The position numbers and the translations under genes were made by a program. 64,000 bases of DNA from Tropicibacter sp. R16_0 (GTDB lineage: Bacteria > Pseudomonadota > Alphaproteobacteria > Rhodobacterales > Rhodobacteraceae): the NCBI RefSeq assembly GCF_017743935.1, contig NZ_JAGHRE010000006.1:186001-250000 (forward strand). The letters run 5' to 3'. Under the pieces are notes generated by a model that searched no databases, was not told where the DNA came from, and worked only from the letters and a program-made list of their open reading frames with translations. Shown here one piece after another: positions 34,836 through 44,934 of the stretch (position 1 is the stretch's first letter; every line of letters starts with the position of its first letter).

Positions 34836-35867
34836 TTACGCAGTCAGTGCTTGGAACCGCGAGCTTGCTTTGGTGTTGAACCGCAGCTCCGACGCTTCGG
34901 CGTCGCGTTCGATGAACAGGACGGCCAGGTTCTGAGCTTCGGCAATTTCCAGGCCGCGTTCACGACCCAGGATCAACATAGCTGTGGCCCATGCGTCCGC
35001 AAGCATCGAGTTGTCGGCCAGCACGGTCGCCGAGGCGGTCTTGTGCGTGATCGGACGGCCCGTTGCGGGGTCGATGATGTGCGAGTAGCGCTGACCGTCT
35101 TTTTCGAAATAGTTGCGGTAGTCACCCGACGAGGCCATGCCCAGACCCGAGATGCCAACAACCTCCATCACGCCACCCGACAGGGCTGCGGGTTTTTCGA
35201 TGCCGATCTGCCAGGGCAGACCGCTTGCGTTCTTGCCCGAAGCGTAAAGGTCGCCGCCGATTTCGACCATATAGTCTTTGATACCAAGGGCTTCGATGGC
35301 ACGACCCACGTGGTCAGCGCCATAACCTTTCCCGATCGCGGCCAGGTAAACCTGTGCGTCACCTTGGGTTTTCTGCAGGGTCGAACCGCCAACTTTCAGC
35401 GTGTTGCCGTGGCCGGAACGCGCCTGGGCGGCGCGAATGTCTGCATCACCCGGAACCGGTGCGGAGCCGTTGGCGCCAAAGCCCCAAAGCTCGATCAGCG
35501 GGCCCATTGTGGTGTCGAAACGGCCTTCGCTGGCGATGTTCACGGTCTCGGCCGCCTGCATCACGTTTGCGAGATTGTCGGACACGGTGACAGTGTCGGT
35601 GCCGGTTTGTGCGTTGAAGCGCGAGATTTCCGAGCGCGGATCCCAGTTCGACATCTGCTGGTTCACTTCGGCCAGCGCGCCGTCGATGGCTGCGCGCAGA
35701 TCGGCGTCCTTGACCTGACCGGATGCGTCTAGGGCGACGACGTTATAGGTGGTGCCCATTGTCTTGCCGGTGATTTCCAGCGCGGCAGTGCCAGGCTTGC
35801 ACGCGGCAGCCAGGGCCAGCGATGACAGAATGAACGTACGGCGCGAAAACTTGGTCAAATCGGGCAC
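34836..35867 (-). CDS. apbE: FAD:protein FMN transferase ApbE
   Basis: Attaches FMN from FAD to threonine in S/T-G-A-T motifs of NqrB and NqrC, outside the cytoplasm. 343 residues: N terminus KFSRRTFILSSLALAAAC combines a twin-arginine-like pair with a lipobox (Cys23), then ITGKTMGTTYNVV, NQQMSNWDPRSEISRFN, GRFDTTMGPLIELWGFG, and the Mg-binding DAWATAM region. The start GTG 35867 is preferred because AAGAGG sits 8 bases upstream, while the GTG at 35903 has no ribosome site. Followed by nqrM; divergent from nqrA. Confidence 0.92.
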   Translation of the reverse strand: MPDLTKFSRRTFILSSLALAAACKPGTAALEITGKTMGTTYNVVALDASGQVKDADLRAAIDGALAEVNQQMSNWDPRSEISRFNAQTGTDTVTVSDNLANVMQAAETVNIASEGRFDTTMGPLIELWGFGANGSAPVPGDADIRAAQARSGHGNTLKVGGSTLQKTQGDAQVYLAAIGKGYGADHVGRAIEALGIKDYMVEIGGDLYASGKNASGLPWQIGIEKPAALSGGVMEVVGISGLGMASSGDYRNYFEKDGQRYSHIIDPATGRPITHKTASATVLADNSMLADAWATAMLILGRERGLEIAEAQNLAVLFIERDAEASELRFNTKASSRFQALTA

Positions 35868-36064
35868 GAGAGACACCTCTTTTGGGAATCGACGGGTCGA
35901 CACTGTATATCCGACACATCGAAGTGCGTTTCAACTCCGGGCTTTTGTGCGACATTGGCCGATACTTCAACCAAAAAAGTACACACAAAGTAGCAAATGA
36001 ACACTTTCACCCGTCGCTGACTCCATGCATAAGCTAGCCAAACTTTGACAAAGAGGTAAGTACC

Positions 36065-37405
36065 GTGCAGCGCTTCTCGCTACGCAAGGGCTTAAACATC
36101 CCGATCACGGGTGCCCCAAGTCAAAACATCGAAGACGGGCCTGCGGTTCGGACAGTCGGTGTTCTTGGCGACGACTACATTGGATGGAAACCTCGGATCG
36201 CAGTGGCAGAGGGTGACTTGGTAGGGCCCGGCACTCCGGTTCTTATTAGCAAGGACATGCCGAGCGTTCAGGTGGTGTCTCCCGTGGCCGGTCGCGTCAA
36301 GGCGATCAACCGGGGTGCCCGGCGCAAGCTGGTCAGCATCGAGATCGAAGTGGGCGATGGGGCAGAAGCGGTCGATTTCTCGAACGTGGGCGACCTGTCG
36401 ACGACCGAGGGCCTGGTCGAACGTCTGTCGGCCGCCGGTCTGTGGACTGCGTTCCGCACACGGCCCTATTCCAAGGTGCCCGCGCCCGAGACACGGCCCT
36501 CTGCGATTTATGTGACTGCGCTGGATACCGAGCCGCTTGCGGCCGACCCCGCGCAGATTATCAATGCCGAGGCAGAAGCCTTTGCAACGGGTCTGGCCGC
36601 GATTGCCAAGCTGTCCGAGGGCAAGACGTACCTTTGCCAGTCCGATGGCGCCTCGTTGCCGGGTGGTGAAGCACAAGGGGTCGAAGCGGTGGCCTTTGCA
36701 GGCCCGCATCCTGCCGGTCTGGCCGGAACGCACATGCATTTCCTTGAACCCCCGGTGGGTGACAAGGTTGTCTGGACCGTTGGCTATCACGACGTGATCG
36801 TCATTGGCCGTTTGCTGATGACCGGCACCTATGATGCTTCTTGCGTCATCGCATTGGCTGGTCCGGTCTGTTCCAACCCCCGCCTTGTGCGCACGGTTGC
36901 TGGCGCTTCGATGGCCGATGTTGCTCAAGGCGATCTGCCGCAGGATCTGCCGGTGCGCATGATCTCGGGCTCGGTGCTCAGCGGTCGGGCAGGAGAGGGC
37001 GCCGACGGTTATCTGGGCCGCTATGCCCGCCAGATCACCCTGATGGAAGAGGATCACAAGCAGATCCCCATGGGTTGGATCCGGCCGATGTTTGCCAAAT
37101 ATGCAATTCAGCCCGTGCTGGGTTCGGCCTTGTCGCGGGCCAAGTTCCCGCTGACAACCAACCTGAACGGCGGTCGCCGCGCTATGGTGCCACTGGGCAC
37201 ATTCGAAGAGCTAATGCCGCAGGATTTCCTGCCGACGCAACTGCTGCGAGCCTTGCTGGTCATGGATACCGATCAGGCGCAGCTGCTGGGTGCGATGGAA
37301 CTGGACGAAGAAGATCTGGGTCTTGTGGGCTTTGCCTGCCCGGCCAAATACGAATACGGCATGGCGCTGCGCGACTGCCTGACGAAGATCGAGAAAGAGG
37401 GGTGA
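36065..37405 (+). CDS. nqrA: Na+-translocating NADH:quinone oxidoreductase subunit A
   Basis: Peripheral cytoplasmic subunit of the Na+ pump. 446 residues, normal length. The N terminus MQRFSLRKGLNIPITGAPSQ and motifs PVAGRVKAINRGARR and HFLEPPVG identify NqrA. GTG start at 36065 with AAGAGG upstream. First of six overlapping or closely spaced nqr genes; the 197-base divergent gap to apbE must hold promoters for both directions. Unlike NqrB-F it carries no redox cofactor motif, as usual. Confidence 0.96.
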   Translation: MQRFSLRKGLNIPITGAPSQNIEDGPAVRTVGVLGDDYIGWKPRIAVAEGDLVGPGTPVLISKDMPSVQVVSPVAGRVKAINRGARRKLVSIEIEVGDGAEAVDFSNVGDLSTTEGLVERLSAAGLWTAFRTRPYSKVPAPETRPSAIYVTALDTEPLAADPAQIINAEAEAFATGLAAIAKLSEGKTYLCQSDGASLPGGEAQGVEAVAFAGPHPAGLAGTHMHFLEPPVGDKVVWTVGYHDVIVIGRLLMTGTYDASCVIALAGPVCSNPRLVRTVAGASMADVAQGDLPQDLPVRMISGSVLSGRAGEGADGYLGRYARQITLMEEDHKQIPMGWIRPMFAKYAIQPVLGSALSRAKFPLTTNLNGGRRAMVPLGTFEELMPQDFLPTQLLRALLVMDTDQAQLLGAMELDEEDLGLVGFACPAKYEYGMALRDCLTKIEKEG

Positions 37406-37408
37406 ACC

Positions 37409-38608
37409 GTGGGCTTGCGTAGCTTTTTCGATCGGATCGAGCCGCACTTTGTAAAAGGTGGCAAGTATGAGAAGTTTTTCCCCATCTACGAGATGGTGGA
37501 AAGCTTCATCTACACTCCGAAAACCGTAACGACCGCGGCACCTCATGCGCGGTCTTACGTGGATATGAAGCGGATCATGACCTACGTCGTGATCGCGACC
37601 ATCCCCTGTATCCTGATGGCGCTGTACAACACCGGCTATCAAACCAACTTGGCGATTGCCGAGTTTGGTGCCTCGGGCTGGCGGGCTTGGATCATTGAAA
37701 CACTGGGGATCGGGTTCAACCCGGCCAACCCCTTTGCCAACATGATGCACGGGCTGCTCTATTTCCTGCCGATCTACATCGTGACGCTGGTTGCAGGTGG
37801 TATCTTTGAAGTGGTCTTTGCCACGGTCCGTGGACACGAGGTGAACGAGGGCTTCCTGGTTTCGTCCATGCTCTATGCTCTGATCGTTCCGGCAACCACC
37901 CCGCTGTGGCAGGTGGCCTTGGGCATCATCTTTGGTGTCGTGATCGGGAAAGAAGTCTTTGGCGGCACCGGCAAGAACTTCCTCAACCCTGCTCTGACTG
38001 GCCGTGCGTTCCTGTATTTTGCCTATCCCGCGCAGCTGTCTGGTGACAGCGTTTGGGTTCCGGTTGACGGTTTCACCGGCGCGACCGCGCTGGCCGTATC
38101 GGCCTCGGACGGGTTCCAGGAATTGGCCGCACGCGGCATGAGCTGGTGGGACAGCTTCTATGGCTTTGTCCCGGGTTCGATGGGTGAAACTTCGACCCTG
38201 GCGTGTCTGATCGGCCTTGCCTTCCTGCTGTTCACCAAGATCGCGAACTATCGAATGGTCGTGGGCTGTATGGTCGGCATGATCGGCTTCTCGCTGCTGC
38301 TGAACTGGATCGGGTCCGACACCAACCCGATGTTTGCGATGCCGTGGTACTGGCACCTGGTGCTGGGTGGTTACGCCTTTGGCCTGGTCTTCATGGTGAC
38401 CGAGCCCGTGTCGGGCGCACACACCAACATGGGCCGCTACATCTATGGCGCGCTCATCGGTTTCATGGTGGTGATGATCCGTGTGATCAACCCGGCCTTC
38501 CCCGAGGGCATGATGCTTGCCATTCTGTTCGGAAATGTTTTTGCACCGCTGATCGACTATTTTGTCGTGCAGGCCAACATCAAACGTAGGGCAAAGCGAA
38601 ATGCCTGA
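37409..38608 (+). CDS. nqrB: Na+-NQR subunit B
   Basis: Main membrane subunit, forming the Na+ pathway and holding riboflavin and covalent FMN. 399 residues, about ten TM helices. The ApbE flavinylation motif is DGFTGATALA with the FMN-accepting Thr226. NPAL and GFTGAT segments match the family. GTG start 37409, three bases after nqrA. The end overlaps the nqrC start by 8 bases. Confidence 0.96.
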   Translation: MGLRSFFDRIEPHFVKGGKYEKFFPIYEMVESFIYTPKTVTTAAPHARSYVDMKRIMTYVVIATIPCILMALYNTGYQTNLAIAEFGASGWRAWIIETLGIGFNPANPFANMMHGLLYFLPIYIVTLVAGGIFEVVFATVRGHEVNEGFLVSSMLYALIVPATTPLWQVALGIIFGVVIGKEVFGGTGKNFLNPALTGRAFLYFAYPAQLSGDSVWVPVDGFTGATALAVSASDGFQELAARGMSWWDSFYGFVPGSMGETSTLACLIGLAFLLFTKIANYRMVVGCMVGMIGFSLLLNWIGSDTNPMFAMPWYWHLVLGGYAFGLVFMVTEPVSGAHTNMGRYIYGALIGFMVVMIRVINPAFPEGMMLAILFGNVFAPLIDYFVVQANIKRRAKRNA

Positions 38609-39418
38609 GGAAAACCAGAACCAAACCCCCGCTAAGGGACCCATTGGCCGCTTTCTGGCTCTATCACCGGATTCCGTGCCAAAGACTGTCTTTGTTGCCG
38701 TAACCTTGTGCCTTGTGGCGTCGATGATCGTGTCAGCCGCTGCCGTGGCCCTGCGCCCGCTGCAAGAGGTCAACGCGCTGAAAGACAAGCAGATCAACAT
38801 TCTGCAGGTCGCAGGCATCTATGACCCGAACGAAGACGTGGTCGAAGCTTTTGCCGCGTTTGAGCCGCAAGTGCTCGAACTGGCAACGGGTACATTCACG
38901 GACAAATTCGATCCGGCGACGTTCGATGATCGCGCCGCCGCCAGTGATCCCGAGCTGTCGGTTGCTCTGACCGACGATCCGGCCGGTATTGCCCGTCAGG
39001 GCAAATATGCCACCGTCTATCTGCTGCGCGATGATGCTGGCGATATCGACAAGGTGATCCTGCCGATCCACGGCTACGGGCTGTGGTCGACACTCTATGG
39101 CTTTATCGCTCTGGAAGAGAACGGCAACGACATCTTTGGCCTGCAGTTCTATGAACATGGCGAAACGCCGGGCCTCGGCGCCGAGGTGGATAACCCGCGT
39201 TGGAAAGCCCTGTGGAACGGCAAACGGCTGGCTGACGACAATGGCGATCTGCAGATCAGCGTGAGCAAGGCTGTTCCGGCGGCTGGTGCAGATTTCCACA
39301 TCGACGCCCTGTCGGGTGCGACGCTGACCACGGTGGGTGTCCACAATCTTGTGAACTTCTGGATGGGCGAAGCCGGGTTCAAACCGTTCCTGGACAACCT
39401 AAAAGCGGGGGACCTGTA

Positions 39419-39419
<1 letters not shown>
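38601..39419 (+). CDS. nqrC: Na+-NQR subunit C
   Basis: 272 residues: N-terminal TM helix (about 22-43, [21 protein letters not shown]) and a periplasmic domain with the flavinylation motif [13 protein letters not shown] on Thr241. [14 protein letters not shown] and [11 protein letters not shown] are NqrC hallmarks. ATG 38601 is the start because MPEENQNQ precedes the helix at normal distance; the upstream in-frame ATG at 38562 lies inside nqrB. Stop and next start share one base. Confidence 0.96.
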
Positions 39420-40071
<652 letters not shown>

Positions 40072-40072
<1 letters not shown>

Positions 40073-40680
40073 TGGAAGGTCTCATCTCTCTCGCGGTCAA
40101 GGCGATCTTTGTTGAAAACCTGGCCCTCTCGTTCTTCCTGGGTATGTGTACCTTTATCGCCGTGTCGAAAAAGATCTCGACCGCGATTGGTCTGGGCATC
40201 TCGGTCATGATCGTGCAGGCGATCACCGTGCCAGCCAACAACCTGATCCTGAACTACCTGCTGGCGCCGGGCGCACTTGCATGGGCCGGGTTTCCGGATG
40301 TGGATCTGACCTTCCTTGGTCTGATTTCCTACATCGGGGTGATCGCGGCGCTGGTTCAGATCCTGGAAATGGTGCTCGATAAGTACTTCCCGCCGCTTTA
40401 CAACGCGCTTGGCGTCTTCCTGCCGCTGATCACGGTGAACTGCGCCATCTTGGGCGGTTCGCTGTTCATGGTGGAACGGGGCTACGACTTCTCGGAATCG
40501 GTGACCTATGGTCTGTCTTCCGGCTTTGGCTGGGCACTGGCGATCACAGCTATGGCCGGCGTGCGCGAAAAGCTTAAGTACTCGGATATTCCCGATGGTC
40601 TGCAGGGCTTGGGGATCACATTCATCACCGCAGGTCTGATGGCGATGGCCTTCATGTCCTTCTCTGGCGTGAAACTGTAA
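40072..40680 (+). CDS. nqrE: Na+-NQR subunit E
   Basis: 202 residues, six TM helices, inverted-topology partner of Nqr[23 protein letters not shown] with the iron-ligand Cys26, and the [12 protein letters not shown] segment with the second ligand Cys. Overlaps nqrD by one base; nqrF begins 14 bases downstream. Confidence 0.96.
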
Positions 40681-40694
40681 GGGAGGCTGAATAG

Positions 40695-41918
40695 ATGGAA
40701 ACTTTTGGCCTGGGGATCGTCCTCTTTACCCTGATCGTTCTGGCGTTGGTCACGATCATTCTGGCCGCACGCTCGCGGTTGGTGTCGACCGGCAACGTCA
40801 ACATCACCATCAACGGTGAAAAGACCATTTCGGTTCCGGCGGGCGGCAAACTGCTGCAGACGCTGGCCGAGCAGAAGCTGTTCGTGCCATCGGCCTGCGG
40901 CGGCGGTGGCACCTGCGCGCAATGCCGGGTGAAGGTGCATGCGGGCGGCGGGTCGATCTTGCCGACCGAAGAAAGCCACATCACCAAGCGTGAAGCGGCC
41001 TGTGGTGACCGCCTGTCCTGTCAGGTGGCGGTCAAGCAGGACATGGATATCGAAGTCCCCGAAGAGGTGTTCGGCGTCAAGAAGTGGGAGTGTACCGTAC
41101 GCTCGAACGAGAACGTCGCAACCTTCATCAAGGCGCTGACCCTTGACCTGCCCGAGGGCGAGGACGTGAACTTCCGTGCCGGTGGCTACATCCAGATCGA
41201 AGCGCCTGCGCACCAGCTCAAGTACACCGAATTCGACGTTGAAGAGGAGTACCGCGAAGATTGGGACAAATTCAATCTGTGGCAGTACGAATCCGTTGTC
41301 GCCGAACCGATCGAGCGCGCCTATTCGATGGCCAACTACCCGGATGAAAAAGGCATGATCATGCTGAACGTCCGTGTGGCCTCGCCGCCTCCGGGCTCGC
41401 AAGGTATCCCGCCGGGTCAGATGTCGTCGTATATCTTCAACCTGAAACCGGGCGACAAGGTCACGATCTCGGGTCCGTTTGGTGAATTCTTTGCCCGCGA
41501 GACAGAAAAAGAGATGGTGTTCATCGGTGGTGGTGCGGGCATGGCGCCGATGCGCAGCCACATTTTTGACCAGCTCAAGCGCCTGAAGAACAAGGATCGC
41601 AAGATCACCTTCTGGTATGGCGCACGTTCCAAGCGCGAGATGTTCTTTGTCGAGGACTTTGATGAGCTGGCCAAGGAGTTCCCGAACTTCACCTGGCACG
41701 TGGCGCTGTCGGATGCGTTGCCCGAGGATGACTGGGGCGGTTACACCGGCTTCATCCACAATGTTCTGTATGAGGAATACCTCAAGAACCACCCGGCGCC
41801 GGAAGATTGCGAATACTACATGTGTGGCCCGCCGATCATGAACCAGTCGGTGATCAATATGCTGCTCGACCTGGGTGTCGATCGCGAAGACATCATGCTG
41901 GATGACTTTGGCGGCTAA
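40695..41918 (+). CDS. nqrF: Na+-NQR subunit F (NADH-oxidising)
   Basis: Electron entry subunit: NADH to FAD to a 2Fe-2S centre. 407 residues: N-terminal TM helix (about 6-24), ferredoxin domain with Cys68, Cys74, Cys77 and Cys109 ([10 protein letters not shown] and LSC), FAD-binding [12 protein letters not shown]-binding [12 protein letters not shown] and the C-terminal YYMCGPP. All ligands are present. Last nqr gene, followed by a strong terminator. Confidence 0.97.
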   Translation: METFGLGIVLFTLIVLALVTIILAARSRLVSTGNVNITINGEKTISVPAGGKLLQTLAEQKLFVPSACGGGGTCAQCRVKVHAGGGSILPTEESHITKREAACGDRLSCQVAVKQDMDIEVPEEVFGVKKWECTVRSNENVATFIKALTLDLPEGEDVNFRAGGYIQIEAPAHQLKYTEFDVEEEYREDWDKFNLWQYESVVAEPIERAYSMANYPDEKGMIMLNVRVASPPPGSQGIPPGQMSSYIFNLKPGDKVTISGPFGEFFARETEKEMVFIGGGAGMAPMRSHIFDQLKRLKNKDRKITFWYGARSKREMFFVEDFDELAKEFPNFTWHVALSDALPEDDWGGYTGFIHNVLYEEYLKNHPAPEDCEYYMCGPPIMNQSVINMLLDLGVDREDIMLDDFGG

Positions 41919-41949
41919 GTCTCAACGGTCACTCAGAAGCACGCATTTG

Positions 41950-41983
41950 GGAGCGTTCCGAAACACCGGAGCGCTCCTTTTTT
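41950..41983 (+). terminator. Intrinsic terminator of nqr operon
   Basis: 11-bp stem, 41950-41960 with 41967-41977 (one G-T pair), AAACAC loop, six T residues. Ends the nqrABCDEF transcript. Confidence 0.9.
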
Positions 41984-42068
41984 GTGCGCACGTGCGCAGG
42001 AAGCGAAGGTTTTGTCACGGCAGAATGTCACCGACAAAACCCTGACAATGGAAACCACGCTCTTCTAT

Positions 42069-42860
42069 TCAGTGCCCCAGGATCTGGCTGAGGAACAGCT
42101 TGGTCCGGTCCGACTGTGGGTTGTTGAAGAACTCTTCGGGTTCGTTCTGTTCCACGATCTGACCCGCATCCATAAAGATCACGCGGTTCGCAACCTGACG
42201 GGCAAAACCCATCTCGTGCGTCACGCAGAGCATGGTCATGCCTTCCTCGGCCAGCTCGATCATGGTGTCGAGCACCTCTTTGATCATCTCGGGGTCCAGC
42301 GCCGATGTCGGCTCATCAAACAACATGATCCGCGGCATCATGCACAGCGAGCGGGCGATCGCCACACGCTGCTGCTGACCACCCGACAGCATGCCCGGAT
42401 ACTTGTCCGCCTGCTCGGGGATCTTGACCTTTTCCAGGAAATGCATCGCGCGCTCTTCGGCCTCTTTCTTGGGCGTCTTGCGCACCCAGATCGGGGCCAG
42501 CGTGCAGTTTTCCAGGATCGTCAGATGCGGGAACAGGTTGAAGTGCTGGAACACCATCCCAACCTCGGACCGGATCTTGTCGATGTTTTTCAGGTCATTC
42601 GACAGCTCGGTGCCGTCCACCACGATCTTGCCCTGCTGGTGTTCCTCCAGCGCATTCAGACAGCGGATCAGGGTGGATTTCCCCGAGCCCGACGGGCCCG
42701 CGATAACAATCCGCTCGCCCTGGTTGACGGTCAGATTGATGTCGCGCAGCACGTGGAACGAGCCGTACCACTTGTTCATGTTGGTGATTTCGATCGCGAC
42801 CTCGTCGCTTACCTGCATTTTCGAGCGATCGATTTCGCGGTCAGACATAAGTTCAGACAC
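42069..42860 (-). CDS. Polar amino acid ABC transporter ATP-binding protein
   Basis: 263 residues, GlnQ/HisP class. Walker [10 protein letters not shown] near residue 57, Q-loop [10 protein letters not shown], signature [13 protein letters not shown], Walker [15 protein letters not shown]-loop [12 protein letters not shown] 42860 has AGAGGAGG at proper spacing, while the ATG at 42848 lies 12 bases further from it. It is the last gene of the eight-gene operon, overlapping the ornithine-cyclodeaminase-like gene by 8 bases, separated from its two permeases by four enzyme genes. Confidence 0.93.
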   Translation of the reverse strand: MSELMSDREIDRSKMQVSDEVAIEITNMNKWYGSFHVLRDINLTVNQGERIVIAGPSGSGKSTLIRCLNALEEHQQGKIVVDGTELSNDLKNIDKIRSEVGMVFQHFNLFPHLTILENCTLAPIWVRKTPKKEAEERAMHFLEKVKIPEQADKYPGMLSGGQQQRVAIARSLCMMPRIMLFDEPTSALDPEMIKEVLDTMIELAEEGMTMLCVTHEMGFARQVANRVIFMDAGQIVEQNEPEEFFNNPQSDRTKLFLSQILGH

Positions 42861-43797
42861 GGGGTTCCTCCTCTGCCCTTCGGGTCGCGGTGATTGCGGC
42901 GGCAAGGTCCATGACCGCGTTGCCCACCGATTTGAACAGGGTGATCTCGTCGGGGCTGTTGCGCATCGCCTTGCCCTGCGCCAAGGCGTAAAGATCACCG
43001 AGGATGTCAGATTCCGCGATGACCCCGGTTTCCAACGGCGTCTTCAACTCTCCGGCCTCAATGGCGGCGAACTTGGTGTCAACGAACAGCCGCGCGCGTT
43101 GTAAGGCGCGATCATCAGCCTCGCGCATGGCCGGAGTGAAGGCCCCGATCAGGTCCACATGCTGTCCGGGCTGTAGCCATTCGCCCTTTAGCAGGGGTTC
43201 GGTAGCCAAGGTTGCCGCGCTGATGATGTCAGCCTGGGGCACCGCTTGGGACAGATCGGTGACCGCCTCCGCGTTCCAGCCTTGGTTCTGCAAGGATGCG
43301 GCAAGCGCCTCGGCTGCCCGGGGGAACAGATCCCAAATCCGCACCGTTTCAATCGGGCGACCCGCGCGGAACGCATCCGCCAGCTGTGCTGCAACCTTGC
43401 CCGCGCCGATGATCAGCAGGTGTTTGGCATCCTCACGCGCCAAATATCGTGCCCCAAGAGCCGAGGCGGCAGCAGTGCGTCGCGCGGTTGCAACCGCCCC
43501 GTCGATCAGCGCCAGATGCGCACCGGTGGCACGGTCAAAGACCAGAACCGACCCCGCAATGGCAGGGAGGTTGCGAGCGCTGTTTCCCGGTGTCGCGGTC
43601 ACCACCTTGACGCAGCCGATCTGCTCGGTCCAGGCAGGCATCAATAGCAGGGTCGCGTCCGCCTCGTCTTGCATCGGCATGGTGTGGTGGCGGCGATCAG
43701 GCGCCACCAGGCCATCCGCAAACAGGGTCTGCATCTGTTCGATCAGCGCGTCAAAGGGCAAGGCGCGGGCTGTCGCCCCGGCATCAAGAATATTCAT
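42853..43797 (-). CDS. Ornithine cyclodeaminase / mu-crystallin family protein
   Basis: 314 residues. NAD(P)-dependent family that converts ornithine to proline with ammonia loss, or reduces ketimines and alanine-type imines. Seen: the substrate-side [17 protein letters not shown] stretch, [22 protein letters not shown], and the Rossmann motif [17 protein letters not shown] near residue 125. The specificity residues of true OCD are not clear by eye. Between a DAO-type flavoenzyme (3-base gap) and the ATPase gene; with the ureohydrolase it is consistent with a guanidino or opine pathway. Confidence 0.85.
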   Translation of the reverse strand: MNILDAGATARALPFDALIEQMQTLFADGLVAPDRRHHTMPMQDEADATLLLMPAWTEQIGCVKVVTATPGNSARNLPAIAGSVLVFDRATGAHLALIDGAVATARRTAAASALGARYLAREDAKHLLIIGAGKVAAQLADAFRAGRPIETVRIWDLFPRAAEALAASLQNQGWNAEAVTDLSQAVPQADIISAATLATEPLLKGEWLQPGQHVDLIGAFTPAMREADDRALQRARLFVDTKFAAIEAGELKTPLETGVIAESDILGDLYALAQGKAMRNSPDEITLFKSVGNAVMDLAAAITATRRAEEEPRV

Positions 43798-43800
43798 CGC

Positions 43801-44934
43801 TCAACGTTCCAATCGAGAGGGAGAGAAAAGGCGCGGATCAATTCCCGCAATCGGGTCCGGCATTGGTGCATCGCACAGCAAGGCCGCTGCGATCTGTCCA
43901 ACGGCGGGCGAGGTTTGAATGCCGTAACCGCCCACGCCGGCCAGCCAGAACAGCCCCTCGACCTGACCCGAAAAGCCGATCACCGGCAGCCGGTCTGGGG
44001 CAAAGGTCCGCAGGCCTGCCCAACTGTGCGCCACATGGGTGACCTCTAGTGTGGTGCATTCACTGAGGTAATGCGCGGCATAGGCCACATCCAACTCCTC
44101 GGGCCAGGCATCATGGGGATCAACGGGGGTTTCATCCGCAGGGCTAACCATCAACTGCCCCGCGTCGGGTTTGAAATAGAACAGCTCGTCAATCTCGTTG
44201 ACCTCGGGCATGTGGGTCAGATCGTGGCCCGGCACCTTGACGCTGATTGCGGTGCGTCGATGCGGTGTGATGCCCAACGGAGCAGCGCCAAGGATCCCCG
44301 CCGCCGGATCGGCCCACCCGCCCGAAGCGTTGACGACCGTTTTGGCGCGGATCTCTCCGGCAGAGGTTTCGATCACCCAGTGTCCGTTTTCACGTACGGC
44401 ACCGGTTACGCTCGCACTTTGTTGAAACGCGGCCCCCTGTGACTTGGCCCCCCGCGCATAGCCTTGCAGCAAGATCTCGACCTCAACGTCCCAACAGTCG
44501 GGGTCATAGAAGGCGACACTGACCCAACCGGGGTCAAGAAAGGGCACCTTTTCCATTGCCTGTTCCACATTCAGCAGTTCAACCGGCGGCGTATCCTTGG
44601 GTGCGTTGGCGCGCTCAGTGTCATAGACTGTGCGCAAGTGACCTGCCTTCTCGGCATCCGCGATCAGCAGGTTGCCGCGCGGACGCAGCAGGTCGATCTC
44701 GGCAAAACCGGGCGGCGGGGTCATCATGAAATCGGCGCTGGCCTGGGTCAGCCTCCCGACCTCAGGCGAGTGAAACCGCCGGGTGAATTCTGCCGCGGAC
44801 CGACCTGTTGAATGAAACCCAAGCGCGGTTTCCTGTTCCAGCAACACGACTGACCGCCGCCCTTGCAGGAAATAGGCCAGTGATGCACCGGTGATGCCGC
44901 CGCCGATGATGGCGATGTCGTGGACCTCAGACAT
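43801..44934 (-). CDS. DAO/DadA-family FAD-dependent oxidoreductase
   Basis: 377 residues. N-terminal FAD dinucleotide motif IAIIGGGITGASLAYFLQG (7-25), HSTGRSAAEF flavin-contact region, substrate domain, and C-terminal GVGGYGIQTSPAVGQIAA FAD-closing motif. The family oxidises the C-N bond of D-amino acids, sarcosine, glycine, or N-substituted amino acids such as opines. ATG 44934 is chosen because the family start MSEVHDIAI lies there; the frame upstream runs inside the MlrC gene. It overlaps that gene by 8 bases. Confidence 0.88.
   Translation of the reverse strand: MSEVHDIAIIGGGITGASLAYFLQGRRSVVLLEQETALGFHSTGRSAAEFTRRFHSPEVGRLTQASADFMMTPPPGFAEIDLLRPRGNLLIADAEKAGHLRTVYDTERANAPKDTPPVELLNVEQAMEKVPFLDPGWVSVAFYDPDCWDVEVEILLQGYARGAKSQGAAFQQSASVTGAVRENGHWVIETSAGEIRAKTVVNASGGWADPAAGILGAAPLGITPHRRTAISVKVPGHDLTHMPEVNEIDELFYFKPDAGQLMVSPADETPVDPHDAWPEELDVAYAAHYLSECTTLEVTHVAHSWAGLRTFAPDRLPVIGFSGQVEGLFWLAGVGGYGIQTSPAVGQIAAALLCDAPMPDPIAGIDPRLFSPSRLER

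Noticed and set aside
35889-35900. TCGAC-GG-GTCGA palindrome between apbE and nqrA
   Set aside because: Short and GC-rich, likely to occur by chance in this DNA, and it lies within an in-frame upstream extension of apbE; not strong enough to call an operator.
36047-36052. TTGACA upstream of nqrA as a -35 box
   Set aside because: It lies only 13 bases before the GTG start and overlaps the ribosome-binding region, leaving no room for a -10 box and transcript start.
37211-38818. 535-codon minus-strand open frame across nqrA-nqrC
   Set aside because: Antisense shadow of three certain nqr genes; composition is typical of shadow frames.
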